Positions 11,122-20,283 are shown, numbered from the stretch's first letter. The stretch is 20,407 bases of DNA from Spirochaetaceae bacterium (GCA_031284645.1 JAITXS010000032.1:1-20407); one strand, 5' to 3'. The notes: generated by a model not told the origin, from the sequence alone. Translations and numbers: made by a program.

Positions 11122-14100
11122 TTAGCCTTTTTCTCCGATCTCCTCGTGTTCGCGTATCTGAAATAATTTTTTGTCCAACTCGGCGAGTTTCATCTGTTCA
11201 AGGGCGCGTTTGTATTCGACCGGCAATATTTTAATAAAACGCGGCTTTTCGTCCGCCCAGTTATTGAGAATTGAGGAGGCATATACTGAGCCCGTCCAAT
11301 ACAGATGTTTACGGATTGACTCTTTAACAATATGTTCGTCTTCGCTGTCTTCCAGACCGGACAGCTCAACCATGCCTTTATTCAGATAAAATTCAAAATT
11401 CCCGCGATGATCCAGTACATACGCAACTCCGCCGGACATACCGGCGGCAAAATTCCGACCGACATTACCAAGCACGATAAGACGTCCGCCGGTCATATAC
11501 TCGGCGCAGTGATCTCCGGCGCCTTCGACTACCGCTGTTGCACCTGAATTACGGACACAAAAACGCTCCCCGACAACGCCGGCAATGTAGGTCTCGCCGG
11601 AAGTCGCCCCGTACAGGATCGTGTTGCCCGCAATGATATTTTCATTACTCTTAAAAGTCGATCCCGAAGGGGGGGAGACGGCAATGATCCCTCCTGAAAG
11701 CCCCTTGCCAAGATAATCGTTTGCATCCCCGGAGAGCCTGAAGCTAATGCCGGGGGCAAGGAAAGCGCCGAAGCTCTGACCTGCCGAACCCCGCCAATCC
11801 ACCGTAATGCAGTTTTCAGGAAGTCCCCTCTCTCCGTAACGTTTCGAAACTTCATACGAGAGCATGGCGCCGACCGCCCTGTCGGTGTTGGACAAGGGAA
11901 GTTCAAGACTTACCGGCTGTTTTTCTTCCAGTGCCTTTTTGCATTTATCGATAAGCTCACGGTCAAGCACCCGATTTATCTTGTGAATCTGATCCTGTAC
12001 GCAATGTGTTTCTTTACCGCCCGATATAAAATCAGGTCCTTGTACTGCGTAAAGGATTGCCGAAAGATCTATTTTTGAGGCTTTTGCTTTATCCGTCTTA
12101 CGCTGAACAAGGCAATCCGTCCTGCCGATAAGCTCGTCAAAACGCCGGAAGCCAAGGGAAGCCATGATTTCTCTTGTCTCTTCCGCCAGAAAGCGGAAAA
12201 AATTCACCAGATATTCGGATTTTCCCTGAAAACGTGCACGCAGCCGCGGGTCTTGCGTGGCGACTCCCATAGGACAGGTGTTTTCATGACATTTTCTCAT
12301 CATAACACAGCCCATAACGATCAGAGCCGCGGTTCCGAAGCCGAATTCTTCCGCGCCGAGCAGAGCGGCAATGACAATATCGCGGCCTGTTTTAAGCTGC
12401 CCATCGGTTTGCAGGCGCACCCGTCCCCGCAGTCCGTTTTTTACCAAAGTCTGATGTGTTTCCGAAAGCCCCAGTTCCCAGGGAAGTCCGGCATGTCTGA
12501 TGCTGGACTGAGGGCTTGCGCCGGTACCGCCATCGTAACCTGAAATAAGGAGATTGTCGGCATGAGCCTTAACAACGCCTGCGGCAACCGTACCGACTCC
12601 GGCTTCCGAGACAAGTTTTACCGAAATTCTCGCCTGAGGATTCGCGTTTTTTAAATCAAAAATCAGCTCGGCAAGGTCTTCGATAGAATAAATATCATGA
12701 TGCGGCGGGGGGCTTATCAGCGTAACCCCGGGTGTTGCATGCCGTACTTTCGCGATCATTACATCGACTTTATGACCGGGAAGCTGTCCGCCTTCACCGG
12801 GTTTTGCACCCTGAGCCATTTTTATCTGAATCTCAATACAGTGGGCAAGATAATCGCTGGTTACACCAAAACGGGCCGAAGCAACCTGTTTTATTGCGCT
12901 GCGTGTTGAGCTTCCGTCGGCCTTCGGAATAAAACGTTCGGGGTCTTCACCGCCTTCGCCGGAATTCGATCTTCCGTGAATTGAATTAAGCGCGGCAGCT
13001 ATTGTCTCGTGTGCTTCTTTGGATATTGATCCAAAGGACATGGCACCGGTTGTAAAACGCCGCATGATTTCTTCAACACTTTCGACTTCCTCAAGGGGAA
13101 CAGCACCGGAACTTCCTTCGGGCTGTACGAAGTCAAATAAACCACGGATAACATGGGGACGGCGGTTCAGTGTATTGCAAATTTCAGAAAACTGTTTGAA
13201 TTTCGCATAATCGGCTGTCCGCGTTGCCCATTGTAAAAGATAAATCGCTTCAGGATTCCATGCATGAACCTCACCTCCTTTCCGCCAGCGGTATTGTCCG
13301 TCACCGTACATCAGGGTTGACGGGCGAAGTGCACCGGCACCGGTGTTTTTATCCGGGGAATTTTCATATTCCGCATCCCATTTGAGCGCAAGGCGATAAC
13401 GTTCAAGGGTTTCCTCTTCTATCTCGGCAAAACCGATACCGCCTATGGGGCTGTCCGTACCGGTAAAACAGAGATCGATAATTTCTTTGCCAAGGCCGAC
13501 AGCCTCAAAAATTTGGGAAGCGCGATAGGAACGAAGCGTGCTTGTTCCCATTTTTGCCATAACTTTGAGCATTGCCTTTTGTAAGCCTTTTAAATACTGA
13601 TGTTCCGCATGAGCATACGCTCCGGTTCGGCCGTCAAAGCTTTTGCGTAATGCGGCAATTGAGGCAAGTGCGCCGTAGGGTGCAATTAAATCAGCGCCGT
13701 AACCAAAAAGCAGGGCAAAATGCATTATTTCGCGGGGTTCAAAGGATTCCGCAATAATTGAAAGTTTCATGCGTGATCCGCTGCGAATAAGTGCATGATG
13801 AACGGCTCCCACAGCAAGCAGGGCCGGTATCGCGCAGTATCCCGACTCCGGGTTTGCTGCCGCTTTATCGGAGAGGATGAGCAGGGAGACTCCGTCTTGC
13901 GCTGCACGGAGGGCATCGGAAATTAATCTCTCCAACGCCGTTTTAAGAGTATGGGGGGCGTTTTCAAAGGGAAATATTGCCTCCAGACGGCGTATTTTAA
14001 AGTCTTTTTCGGCAATTTTTTCCAAACGGGAAAGATCGTCTTCGGTAAGTATGGGTTTTTTTACTTTTATGCGCCGACAGTGGAGCGGGCTTTCTTCCAG

Positions 14101-15771
14101 AAGGTTGAGCTGAGGCCCGACAAAACTCGTCAGGGTCATGACAAGGTCTTCTCTGATGGAGTCTATGGGTGGGTTGGTAACTTGCGCGAAAAGCTGCTTA
14201 AAATAGGCATAAGGGCGCTGGGGCAGATCAGAGAAGACTGCCAGCGGGGTATCGGTTCCCATTGATCCGCTTGGTTCCTGAGCGCTTTCTATCATGGGGA
14301 TAAAGAGTCGTTCGCGATCTTCGCGGGTATAACCTGCCTGTCGTTCAAGGAAGAGTATGTTCCGTTCGTCTAAATGCGGCTCTTGATCTTTATTTTCCTG
14401 TTCCAGTGTGATGATGTTTTCTTTTACCCACCTGAGGTATGGTTTTGCTGTGGAAACTTGTTTTTTTACTTCTTCGTCGGGGATAATGTGCCCTTCTTTA
14501 AGGTCAACGAGGAGGAGCTTTCCGGGGAGGAGTCGTCCTTTGTATTCGATTTCTTCCGGTTTAAAGTCCTGCACGCCGGTTTCGGACGCCATAACGATAA
14601 GGCCGTCTTTTGTAATGGTATAGCGTGAGGGCCGCAGCCCGTTGCGGTCCAAAGTACCGCCGACATAGCGTCCGTCACAAAATACGATTGACGCAGGGCC
14701 GTCCCAAGGTTCCATTGAACAGGCGTTATACTCATAAAACGCTTTGAGTTCATCGCTTATGGGGTTTTTCTCGTTCCATGCCTCGGGTATCATCATCATC
14801 AGTGCCTGCGGGAGTGTTTTTCCTGCAAAAACAAGGAGCTCAAGCATATTGTCAAAACTTGCCGAATCGCTTTTTCCTTCTTCAATAAGCGGAAGAATAT
14901 CCTTGAGCTTCTCTCCAAAACGCCGGCTTTCGTAGATTGCCTCCCGTGCACGCGCCCAGAAACGATTGCCCTTGATTGTGTTAATCTCCCCGTTGTGCGC
15001 AATAAAGCGGAAGGGCTGGGCAAGATCCCAAGCGGGAAAGGTGTTTGTCGAAAAACGGCTATGCACCAGGGCAACTGCTGTCTTCATACCGCTGTCGTTT
15101 AATTCAGGATAAAATTCTCTAAGCTGGACAGGCGTCAGCATACCTTTATACACAATCACCGAGCTGGAAACCGATGGGAAACAGGCTGTGGTGTTTTTTA
15201 ATGTTTTATCAGTTTTTAATGCTTTTTCAAAACGCTTTCGAAAAAAATATAACTGCAGGTTTAGTTCATCACAAGAGGGGGGAGCATCTTTGTCTCCCGT
15301 GAAGAAGACCTGCTTGACGACCGGTTGTGCCTCCCGTGCGATATACCCTATGCTGCTGTTGTTTACCGGAACATCCCGCACGGCAAGCACAGACAGCGCC
15401 GATTGTCCGGCAATTTCCCTCACTTTTGAAAGAAGGGCTTTCTGAGCTTCTGCGTCATTCGGCAAAAAAAGCAGGCCTGCGCCGTAGCTGCCCTCTTTAC
15501 CGAGATTGGGAATGACTGTTTGATAATAACTGTGCGGCATCTGGAGAAGGACACCTGATCCGTCTCCTGTATTGTTATCGGCGCTTTCCGCTCCCCGATG
15601 ACTCATTCTCTCTAAAACAGTAAGCGCCCGTTCCAAAATATCGTGTGTTTTTCGCCCTTTTATATCTGCAACAAACCCGATTCCGCAGGAATCGTGTTCG
15701 TATTCTTGTTTGTAAAGACCCCTGCCTTGGGAAACCGTATCAAGTCTCAATGTAGAGCCGCTTCTCTGCAT
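11122..15771 (-). CDS. gltB: glutamate synthase, large (alpha) subunit
   Basis: 1549 residues from ATG 15771, chosen because AGGAG lies 5 bases before it (the GTG at 15777 overlaps that site). The enzyme makes two glutamates from glutamine and 2-oxoglutarate. Seen in order: a short propeptide and amidotransferase nucleophile Cys29 (HDSCGIGF) with SHRGAESADNNTGDGSG and HSRFSTNTFPAWDLAQPFRF; a central domain; the FMN/2-oxoglutarate synthase domain with SGEGGED, KPGEGGQLPGHKV, SGYDGGTGASP and the 3Fe-4S ligands of CVMMRKCHENTC; and the C-terminal GxGxG-type beta-helix (AGNTILYGATSG, YMTGGRLIVLGNVGRNF). Length is normal for the NADPH-type large chain. No gltD small subunit is adjacent, so electrons come from a distant gltD or another donor. 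It has its own promoter. Confidence 0.96.
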   Translation of the reverse strand: MQRSGSTLRLDTVSQGRGLYKQEYEHDSCGIGFVADIKGRKTHDILERALTVLERMSHRGAESADNNTGDGSGVLLQMPHSYYQTVIPNLGKEGSYGAGLLFLPNDAEAQKALLSKVREIAGQSALSVLAVRDVPVNNSSIGYIAREAQPVVKQVFFTGDKDAPPSCDELNLQLYFFRKRFEKALKTDKTLKNTTACFPSVSSSVIVYKGMLTPVQLREFYPELNDSGMKTAVALVHSRFSTNTFPAWDLAQPFRFIAHNGEINTIKGNRFWARAREAIYESRRFGEKLKDILPLIEEGKSDSASFDNMLELLVFAGKTLPQALMMMIPEAWNEKNPISDELKAFYEYNACSMEPWDGPASIVFCDGRYVGGTLDRNGLRPSRYTITKDGLIVMASETGVQDFKPEEIEYKGRLLPGKLLLVDLKEGHIIPDEEVKKQVSTAKPYLRWVKENIITLEQENKDQEPHLDERNILFLERQAGYTREDRERLFIPMIESAQEPSGSMGTDTPLAVFSDLPQRPYAYFKQLFAQVTNPPIDSIREDLVMTLTSFVGPQLNLLEESPLHCRRIKVKKPILTEDDLSRLEKIAEKDFKIRRLEAIFPFENAPHTLKTALERLISDALRAAQDGVSLLILSDKAAANPESGYCAIPALLAVGAVHHALIRSGSRMKLSIIAESFEPREIMHFALLFGYGADLIAPYGALASIAALRKSFDGRTGAYAHAEHQYLKGLQKAMLKVMAKMGTSTLRSYRASQIFEAVGLGKEIIDLCFTGTDSPIGGIGFAEIEEETLERYRLALKWDAEYENSPDKNTGAGALRPSTLMYGDGQYRWRKGGEVHAWNPEAIYLLQWATRTADYAKFKQFSEICNTLNRRPHVIRGLFDFVQPEGSSGAVPLEEVESVEEIMRRFTTGAMSFGSISKEAHETIAAALNSIHGRSNSGEGGEDPERFIPKADGSSTRSAIKQVASARFGVTSDYLAHCIEIQIKMAQGAKPGEGGQLPGHKVDVMIAKVRHATPGVTLISPPPHHDIYSIEDLAELIFDLKNANPQARISVKLVSEAGVGTVAAGVVKAHADNLLISGYDGGTGASPQSSIRHAGLPWELGLSETHQTLVKNGLRGRVRLQTDGQLKTGRDIVIAALLGAEEFGFGTAALIVMGCVMMRKCHENTCPMGVATQDPRLRARFQGKSEYLVNFFRFLAEETREIMASLGFRRFDELIGRTDCLVQRKTDKAKASKIDLSAILYAVQGPDFISGGKETHCVQDQIHKINRVLDRELIDKCKKALEEKQPVSLELPLSNTDRAVGAMLSYEVSKRYGERGLPENCITVDWRGSAGQSFGAFLAPGISFRLSGDANDYLGKGLSGGIIAVSPPSGSTFKSNENIIAGNTILYGATSGETYIAGVVGERFCVRNSGATAVVEGAGDHCAEYMTGGRLIVLGNVGRNFAAGMSGGVAYVLDHRGNFEFYLNKGMVELSGLEDSEDEHIVKESIRKHLYWTGSVYASSILNNWADEKPRFIKILPVEYKRALEQMKLAELDKKLFQIREHEEIGEKG

Positions 15772-15798
15772 AAACACTCCTTTTATTGGATTGATTTT

Positions 15799-15827
15799 AT
15801 CATAATGAATGGGCGTTCTTTGTTCAA
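15799..15827 (-). promoter_or_regulatory. sigma-70 promoter of gltB
   Basis: In the minus strand TTGAAC (15822-15827), a 17-base spacer and TATGAT (15799-15804), each close to consensus and the right distance upstream of the ATG at 15771. Confidence 0.7.
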
Positions 15828-15872
15828 TTAACCTTCAGCAAATCTCATTTGGGAATATATTTCCATGTACAA

Positions 15873-15955
15873 GGGGTTTAGAGTTTAGATATCTGCCAAA
15901 GACTATACCCCGGACTCCATTACTCAAAACCCCACTACCCTTCTTTAAGTATTAC
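15873..15955. repeat. GGGTA/TACCC intergenic repeat, copy 6 (degenerate)
   Basis: Between the gltB promoter and the stop of the DUF4105 gene. It contains GGGGTTTAGAGTTTAGATATCTGCC, split here as GGGGTTTAGAG then TTTAGATATCTGCC, and ends in CCCCACTACCC and ATTACCCC units around the TAA at 15945-15947. It is the only copy in the core half of the window. Confidence 0.5.
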
Positions 15956-17234
15956 CCCGTTTATAAAAACCCTTGAGGAGCAGACGCAGCCAGAGGGAGA
16001 CCTTGCTTAAGACAATCGAAACCGGAAGGATAAGCGCAAGCTGTGCCCAGTTATCCTGATGGTATACCGGCGATATTTTTATAATAATCGCAAGAGATGC
16101 ACCTAAAAAAACATAGGTCCATAATATCCGTAAAACTCCCATCCGGAAACGGAGTTTTTTTTCATTTTTGCCAAAAGCAAACATTAAACCAAAAGGAATC
16201 GCGAATAGTAAAAGAGGATTGGCGAAGAGTATATTGCTGTTTTGATAGGTATAATCGTGATTGGTAAAAAATTCCATAAAAAAAAGCACGGAACCGGGAA
16301 TACCGGCAACAAGTCCTAAAAGGGTATTCCCTATACCGAAGAGTTTTCTGCCTACTACAGGAAACTTGTTTCCAAGGCGTTGAATAAACCAAAAAAGCGC
16401 TGCGATAAGTATACCGGCAACAAGTGAACTGATAATGTTCGAACGGGGCGAGTCCAATGCCGGCGGACGTCCCTGTGCGCTGTAGAGTTTAGTCACTTCG
16501 CTGCAAAGTTTTTGTTCTTTCCCGTTTCCATCAATGTAGGTAAAGTTTTCAATAAAGTTGCCGGTCTCATCAGGAAGAAACATTTCCTCTTTAACGGATA
16601 TCTGGTTATCAATGACTTGTCCCATCAAGAAATTAAGCAGTAAATCCCAAAGCGGGGCTTGTTCTGTATAACGCCGCACTTCCTGCCGCAGCGTAAAGCG
16701 TCCCGGAGTTTGCGATGCTTTTTCATAAAATTGACCGCCTAAAGCCTCGTCCAGGGTATTTGTAATGCGGGTAACGCAGTTATCGGAAAAATGATTGTAA
16801 AGATAATCTTTGTTTTGCGGCAGAAGATTCTGCACCGTACGATTAAAAATTTTTTCTTTTTGCGTTGTGCTCAGGTTCAACGTGTAAAGCGTAATATCAC
16901 GGTTATCGTCAATATAACGTTGAAAAACAAGCTCCGCCGGACTATCACTTGTTGTGTACCATAAGCGGCCCAAGGCAAAATCCGAGAAAAAATCATTGCT
17001 ATTAAAAGAAAAAACGCCGTAATCAACAAAATGTGTCTTGCCGTTAAAAGCGTCCTGAATAATCAAACCGAGATGTCCCCACCAAAAGTAAAGCTCGTCT
17101 CCCGGGCCGATGACGGCAATTTTTATCGTTAAATAATCGCCTCTGCCTTCCTGCCTGTTGTTTTCCGCAGAGAAAACAAGATAAGGAAACAAGATAAACA
17201 TCATAACCAGAATAAAGATTCTTGTTGTTTTCAT
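15945..17234 (-). CDS. DUF4105 (Lnb N-terminal-like) membrane protein
   Basis: 429 residues. An N-terminal signal or anchor (ILVMMFILFPYLVFS) is followed by an extracytoplasmic domain with the DUF4105/Lnb_N hallmarks: GPGDELYFWWGHLGLII (conserved His), VDYGVFSF, FALGRLWYTT, then YLYNHFSDNCVTRITNTLDE with the conserved Asn-Cys. His plus Cys resembles a papain-like catalytic pair, and the family is thought to be a peptidase or transferase. The C-terminal part (about 265-425) has some four or five hydrophobic membrane segments. ATG 17234 overlaps the stop of the upstream hydrolase gene by ATGA, so translation is coupled, and it is the last gene of the potD set. Substrate unknown. Confidence 0.8.
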   Translation of the reverse strand: MKTTRIFILVMMFILFPYLVFSAENNRQEGRGDYLTIKIAVIGPGDELYFWWGHLGLIIQDAFNGKTHFVDYGVFSFNSNDFFSDFALGRLWYTTSDSPAELVFQRYIDDNRDITLYTLNLSTTQKEKIFNRTVQNLLPQNKDYLYNHFSDNCVTRITNTLDEALGGQFYEKASQTPGRFTLRQEVRRYTEQAPLWDLLLNFLMGQVIDNQISVKEEMFLPDETGNFIENFTYIDGNGKEQKLCSEVTKLYSAQGRPPALDSPRSNIISSLVAGILIAALFWFIQRLGNKFPVVGRKLFGIGNTLLGLVAGIPGSVLFFMEFFTNHDYTYQNSNILFANPLLLFAIPFGLMFAFGKNEKKLRFRMGVLRILWTYVFLGASLAIIIKISPVYHQDNWAQLALILPVSIVLSKVSLWLRLLLKGFYKRGNT

Positions 17235-18070
17235 AGTTCAATACTCATTGTATCATAAGCAGGTGAGACTGTTAAGTTTTTTATATTGTTTCTACTCATC
17301 CATGCACGGCAGTAATATTCTATCTCTTTATGTGAATGGTTGTGGCATATATGCGTCAAATAAACTTCACGTAACATTTTGCTGCCCTCCTGGGAACGGT
17401 ATATTTTTTTCGTAAAATCAAGCGCTTCGTCAAAAGAGAAATGGGTTGCATGGGGCTGTATTCGTAGAGCATCGACAATCAATACCTGACAATTCCTGGC
17501 TTTTAGATAAGAGGAGTACGGAACTTTACTAACATCAGTTATATAGACTGCGCATTTCCCGTTTTCATTAAATTTCCATCCTAAAATTTTAAGCTCCCCG
17601 TGCATAACGGGAATTGGCATAATGTGTACCGCCCCTATGGAGAAGCCTTCACGCAGGATGTGTTTGTCAACCAAAATCGGATTAAGATGCGGCAAGCCGC
17701 CTCCTTTTTGAGTGTGCTCTGCCCATATATACGAAAAACGTTTGAATAAATCATTATATGTTAATTTATTGGCATAAACAGGAATAGGGTTTTCAAAGGT
17801 TAACGGGCGCAGATCATCAATGCCATGCAAGTGGTCGGCGTGGGAATGAGTCAAAAGAACCGCATCAATTCGGGTAATACCGGCGCGGACTGCCTGCAAG
17901 CGGATTTCCGGACCGGCGTCAACCAGAATTTTCTCACCGTCTTTTCCTTCAACATAAATTGAGGCCCGGTATCGATTATCACGGCTGTTATCTGAACGAC
18001 ACACGGGGCAGGAACACCCGAGTACCGGAATACCATTCGATGTACCCGAACCCAAAATGCTTATTTTCAG
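17231..18070 (-). CDS. PhnP-like metallo-beta-lactamase-fold hydrolase (cyclic phosphodiesterase family)
   Basis: The start is placed at CTG 18070, giving 279 residues. The next usable start (TTG 18055) would remove the first beta-strand (KISILGSGTSNGIPVLG), which the family keeps, and no ATG or GTG exists after the upstream in-frame stop. Cys19, Cys21 and Cys24 (CSCPVC) match the structural zinc site of PhnP. T-H75-S-H77-A-D79-H80 is the metal-binding HxHxDH motif; PVMHGE, YITDVS and THICHNHSH follow. PhnP-type enzymes open 1,2-cyclic phosphoribose phosphates, but relatives vary, so the substrate is open; no phn genes are nearby. It overlaps potD (CTGA) upstream and the DUF4105 gene (ATGA) downstream. 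Confidence 0.83.
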   Translation of the reverse strand: MKISILGSGTSNGIPVLGCSCPVCRSDNSRDNRYRASIYVEGKDGEKILVDAGPEIRLQAVRAGITRIDAVLLTHSHADHLHGIDDLRPLTFENPIPVYANKLTYNDLFKRFSYIWAEHTQKGGGLPHLNPILVDKHILREGFSIGAVHIMPIPVMHGELKILGWKFNENGKCAVYITDVSKVPYSSYLKARNCQVLIVDALRIQPHATHFSFDEALDFTKKIYRSQEGSKMLREVYLTHICHNHSHKEIEYYCRAWMSRNNIKNLTVSPAYDTMSIEL

Positions 18071-19119
18071 CCGCCTACCCTGATTGTGTCCAGCCAGGCA
18101 TCGATATAGATATCAAGTGCCGGACCAACATCTTCTTTTAATTCTGTTTTCATAAGATCAGATATGTTATACATCGGCTTCTTTTTTAACAAGACCCGCG
18201 CCGGAATATTAACGGTAGACGGGAAGCGGAAGGTATCACAAAATTCAGCGTAAATATTAGGGCGGTGCATAAAATCAATAAATTTATGGGCAAGATCAAT
18301 ATTTTTCGCCCCCTTTAAAATACACATACTATCGATATAGGCGGATCCACCCTCTTGCGGGATAAAAAACACGGTGTTTTCCTCAAGTTCTTTATTGCCC
18401 TGTATCTCCCGAAAAACACTTTCAGGATAACCCTGCACAAGCCAAAATGCACCGCTTGCATAGTTTTTTCCAAAAGAATCAGAATCAAAACGTCCGAGGT
18501 TCGGTTTCCATGTTTTTTCAATAAGATCCCGTGCAGCGGCAATCTCGTCAAGATCCGTTGAATTCACGGAATAGCCTAAAAAAATAAGCGCATCGCCCAT
18601 CACTTCACGCATATCGTCAAGCATCGTCATTTTGCCTGCTAAATCCGAACGGCCAAAAATAGACCAGCTTTGTTCATAGGAGGGAATTTTGCTTTTATTA
18701 AGACATATACCGGCAGCCCCCCAATAATAAGGCACCGAATACTCCATATCGGGGTCGTATGTCACCCGTTGTAAGAGTTCGGGATCAATATTCCCAAGAT
18801 TACTCAGCCTGGATTTGTCAATTTTTTCAAGCATGTCATTCTTGATCATAATTGATGTATAATCACCGGAGGGGAAAATAATATCCCAATTAGAGCCCCC
18901 GGTTTGAATTTTTGCGTACATTGTCTCGTTTGAATCAAAATCGTCATAAATCACTTCGCAGTTATATTCATCTTCGAATTTTTCAATAACATCGTGCGGG
19001 GTGTAATAAGTCCAATTATAGAGATAGAGTTTTTCTTTGCTGTCACAAGCCCCAAAAACAAGCGTAACAAGTACCGATGCGGCAAGCAGAAACTTTTTTA
19101 AAAAAGGGGGGGGAATCAT
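18067..19119 (-). CDS. potD: spermidine/putrescine-type ABC transporter substrate-binding lipoprotein
   Basis: 350 residues. Signal peptide with lipobox VFGAC (Cys25), then the PotD pattern: KLYLYNWTYYTPHDVIEKFE, VIYDDFDSNETMYAKIQTGG, WDIIFPSGDYTSIMI, YSVPYYWGAAGICLNKSKI, LDDMREVMGDALIFLGYSVN, FFIPQEGGSAYIDSMCI and AHKFIDFMHRP. It binds polyamines outside the inner membrane and passes them to PotABC. The length fits the family. GGAG lies 4 bases before ATG 19119. PotA, PotB and PotC are not beside it: upstream is rpsG and downstream are a hydrolase and a membrane protein. The permease must be elsewhere. The TGA overlaps the start of the next gene. Confidence 0.92.
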   Translation of the reverse strand: MIPPPFLKKFLLAASVLVTLVFGACDSKEKLYLYNWTYYTPHDVIEKFEDEYNCEVIYDDFDSNETMYAKIQTGGSNWDIIFPSGDYTSIMIKNDMLEKIDKSRLSNLGNIDPELLQRVTYDPDMEYSVPYYWGAAGICLNKSKIPSYEQSWSIFGRSDLAGKMTMLDDMREVMGDALIFLGYSVNSTDLDEIAAARDLIEKTWKPNLGRFDSDSFGKNYASGAFWLVQGYPESVFREIQGNKELEENTVFFIPQEGGSAYIDSMCILKGAKNIDLAHKFIDFMHRPNIYAEFCDTFRFPSTVNIPARVLLKKKPMYNISDLMKTELKEDVGPALDIYIDAWLDTIRVGG

Positions 19120-19352
19120 GGTATCTCCAAAATTGATATAGTGATAAAATTACCGCAAGCCAGATATCTGCATGGTTGTTTTCGGCACAAGAGCATCCCG
19201 TGCCTTTACCTTCCCCAGCTGCCGACTTCCCTGCGTTGACTTCCCTTGCGGAGATGCCCATCAAGGGAAGCAAAAAACACTAAAATCCATCTGTGTTTTC
19301 AGGCTTTTGGGCATTAAAAACACGTTAACAGATTTTTTGTTTGCTAAAAAGA
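19120..19352 (-). promoter_or_regulatory. rpsG-potD intergenic region with potential leader hairpins
   Basis: 233 bases without a convincing gene. In the minus strand AAAACAC/GTGTTTT with a T-run (about 19269-19296) could end the rpsG transcript. A 9-bp stem CTTCCCTTG/CAAGGGAAG (19240-19248 with 19262-19270) and a 5-bp GGCAC/GTGCC stem (19183-19203) follow, with repeated GGGAAGT words between them. This may be the potD 5' leader; no known riboswitch is recognised. Confidence 0.35.
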
Positions 19353-19823
19353 TTACCACCTATAGTGAGTGAATGCTTTATTGGCTTCCGCCATTTTATG
19401 AGTGTCTTCTTTCTTTTTGAAGGCGGTGCCGGTTAAATTATGCGCGTCCAGTAATTCTGCGGCAAGCCGTTCGTCCATGCCATGACCGGAACGTGCGCGG
19501 GCCGCATTGATAATCCATCTCATGCCAAGAGCCTCTCGGCGGGTTTCACGGATTTCAATCGGAACCTGATAGGTCGCACCACCAACTCTGCGGGATTTTA
19601 CTTCCACAACAGGTTTGACATTATCAAGCGCCTTAAGAAAAACTTCAAGCGGTTCTTTTTCGCTTTTTGTTTTAAGAATTGCCAACGCATCGTGTAGAAT
19701 ACGCAGAGAAATCGAGCGTTTCCCCTGCCACATCATCCGATTCACAAATTTAGACACAACAATACTGTTGTATTTTGGATCCGGTAAAATACCGCGATCG
19801 ATCGATTTTTTCTTGCGTCCCAT
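19353..19823 (-). CDS. rpsG: 30S ribosomal protein S7
   Basis: 156 residues, the normal length. Characteristic stretches are RKKKSIDRGILPDPKYNSIV at the start, VSKFVNRMMWQGKRS, ALDNVKPVVEVKSRRVGGATYQ, REALGMRWIINAARAR, MDERLAAELLDA and KMAEANKAFTHYRW at the end. S7 nucleates assembly of the 30S head by binding the 3' domain of 16S rRNA and contacts E-site tRNA. It lies 11 bases behind rpsL; AAGGGGG overlaps the rpsL stop and serves as ribosome site. In many bacteria S7 also represses its own operon by binding the rpsL-rpsG spacer, but the spacer here is too short to show that structure. No fusA follows, unlike the usual str operon; potD comes next. Confidence 0.97.
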   Translation of the reverse strand: MGRKKKSIDRGILPDPKYNSIVVSKFVNRMMWQGKRSISLRILHDALAILKTKSEKEPLEVFLKALDNVKPVVEVKSRRVGGATYQVPIEIRETRREALGMRWIINAARARSGHGMDERLAAELLDAHNLTGTAFKKKEDTHKMAEANKAFTHYRW

Positions 19824-19834
19824 AGTAAACCCCC

Positions 19835-20209
19835 TTATGCCTTAGGCCGCTTGGCACCGTATTTTGAGCGCCCGCGTTTGCGGTCTTCAACACCAAGCGT
19901 ATCCTTTGCGCCGCGGATAATATGATAACGCACACCGGGGAGGTCTTTGACACGCCCTCCACGTACAAGAACAACCGAGTGTTCCTGAAGATTATGCCCG
20001 ATACCCGGGATATACGCTGTTATCTCAATACCGTCGGAAAGACGGACACGGGCAACTTTCCGTAAAGCTGAATTCGGCTTTTTGGGGGTAACGGTCATAA
20101 CACGGGTACAGACCCCGCGTTTTTGCGGGCATGACTGCAAAGCAGGTGATTTTGTCTTTGAGCTGACCTGTTGTCTGCCGAAACGAACCAATTGATTAAT
20201 TGTAGGCAT
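19835..20209 (-). CDS. rpsL: 30S ribosomal protein S12
   Basis: 124 residues. Highly conserved stretches are all present: MPTINQLVRFGR, ALQSCPQKRGVCTRVMTVTP, KKPNSALRKVARVRLSDG, AYIPGIGHNLQEHSVVLVRG, GRVKDLPGVRYHIIRGAKD and RSKYGAKRPKA. S12 lies at the decoding centre and checks codon-anticodon fit. The two lysines in TPKKPNSA and the Lys in GRVKDLPG, where streptomycin-resistance changes arise, are wild type. The GAGGAG ribosome site lies about 14 bases before the ATG, slightly far. Transcribed from a strong promoter with rpsG behind it. Confidence 0.98.
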   Translation of the reverse strand: MPTINQLVRFGRQQVSSKTKSPALQSCPQKRGVCTRVMTVTPKKPNSALRKVARVRLSDGIEITAYIPGIGHNLQEHSVVLVRGGRVKDLPGVRYHIIRGAKDTLGVEDRKRGRSKYGAKRPKA

Positions 20210-20254
20210 CTGATAAAAAAATTCTCCTCGAAATGCGATAATCTTTACGGTTTT

Positions 20255-20283
20255 AGACTAAGTCTTCTCTCAAAAAATGTCAA
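20255..20283 (-). promoter_or_regulatory. strong sigma-70 promoter of rpsL-rpsG
   Basis: In the minus strand a perfect TTGACA (20278-20283), 17-base spacer and TAGTCT (20255-20260). The -10 lies within AGACT-T-AGTCT, a small palindrome. Two more TTGAC words occur upstream at 12-13 base steps. Confidence 0.75.

Noticed and set aside
11060..11125. 21-codon plus ORF (GTG start, AAGGAG before it) after smr
   Set aside because: Good ribosome site, but very short, overlaps the terminator-like hairpin and the gltB end, and resembles nothing I know. Not enough to call a gene.
19043..19273. Minus-strand frame of 76 residues upstream of and overlapping potD
   Set aside because: Overlaps the potD signal peptide in another frame, and no ribosome site or recognisable domain.
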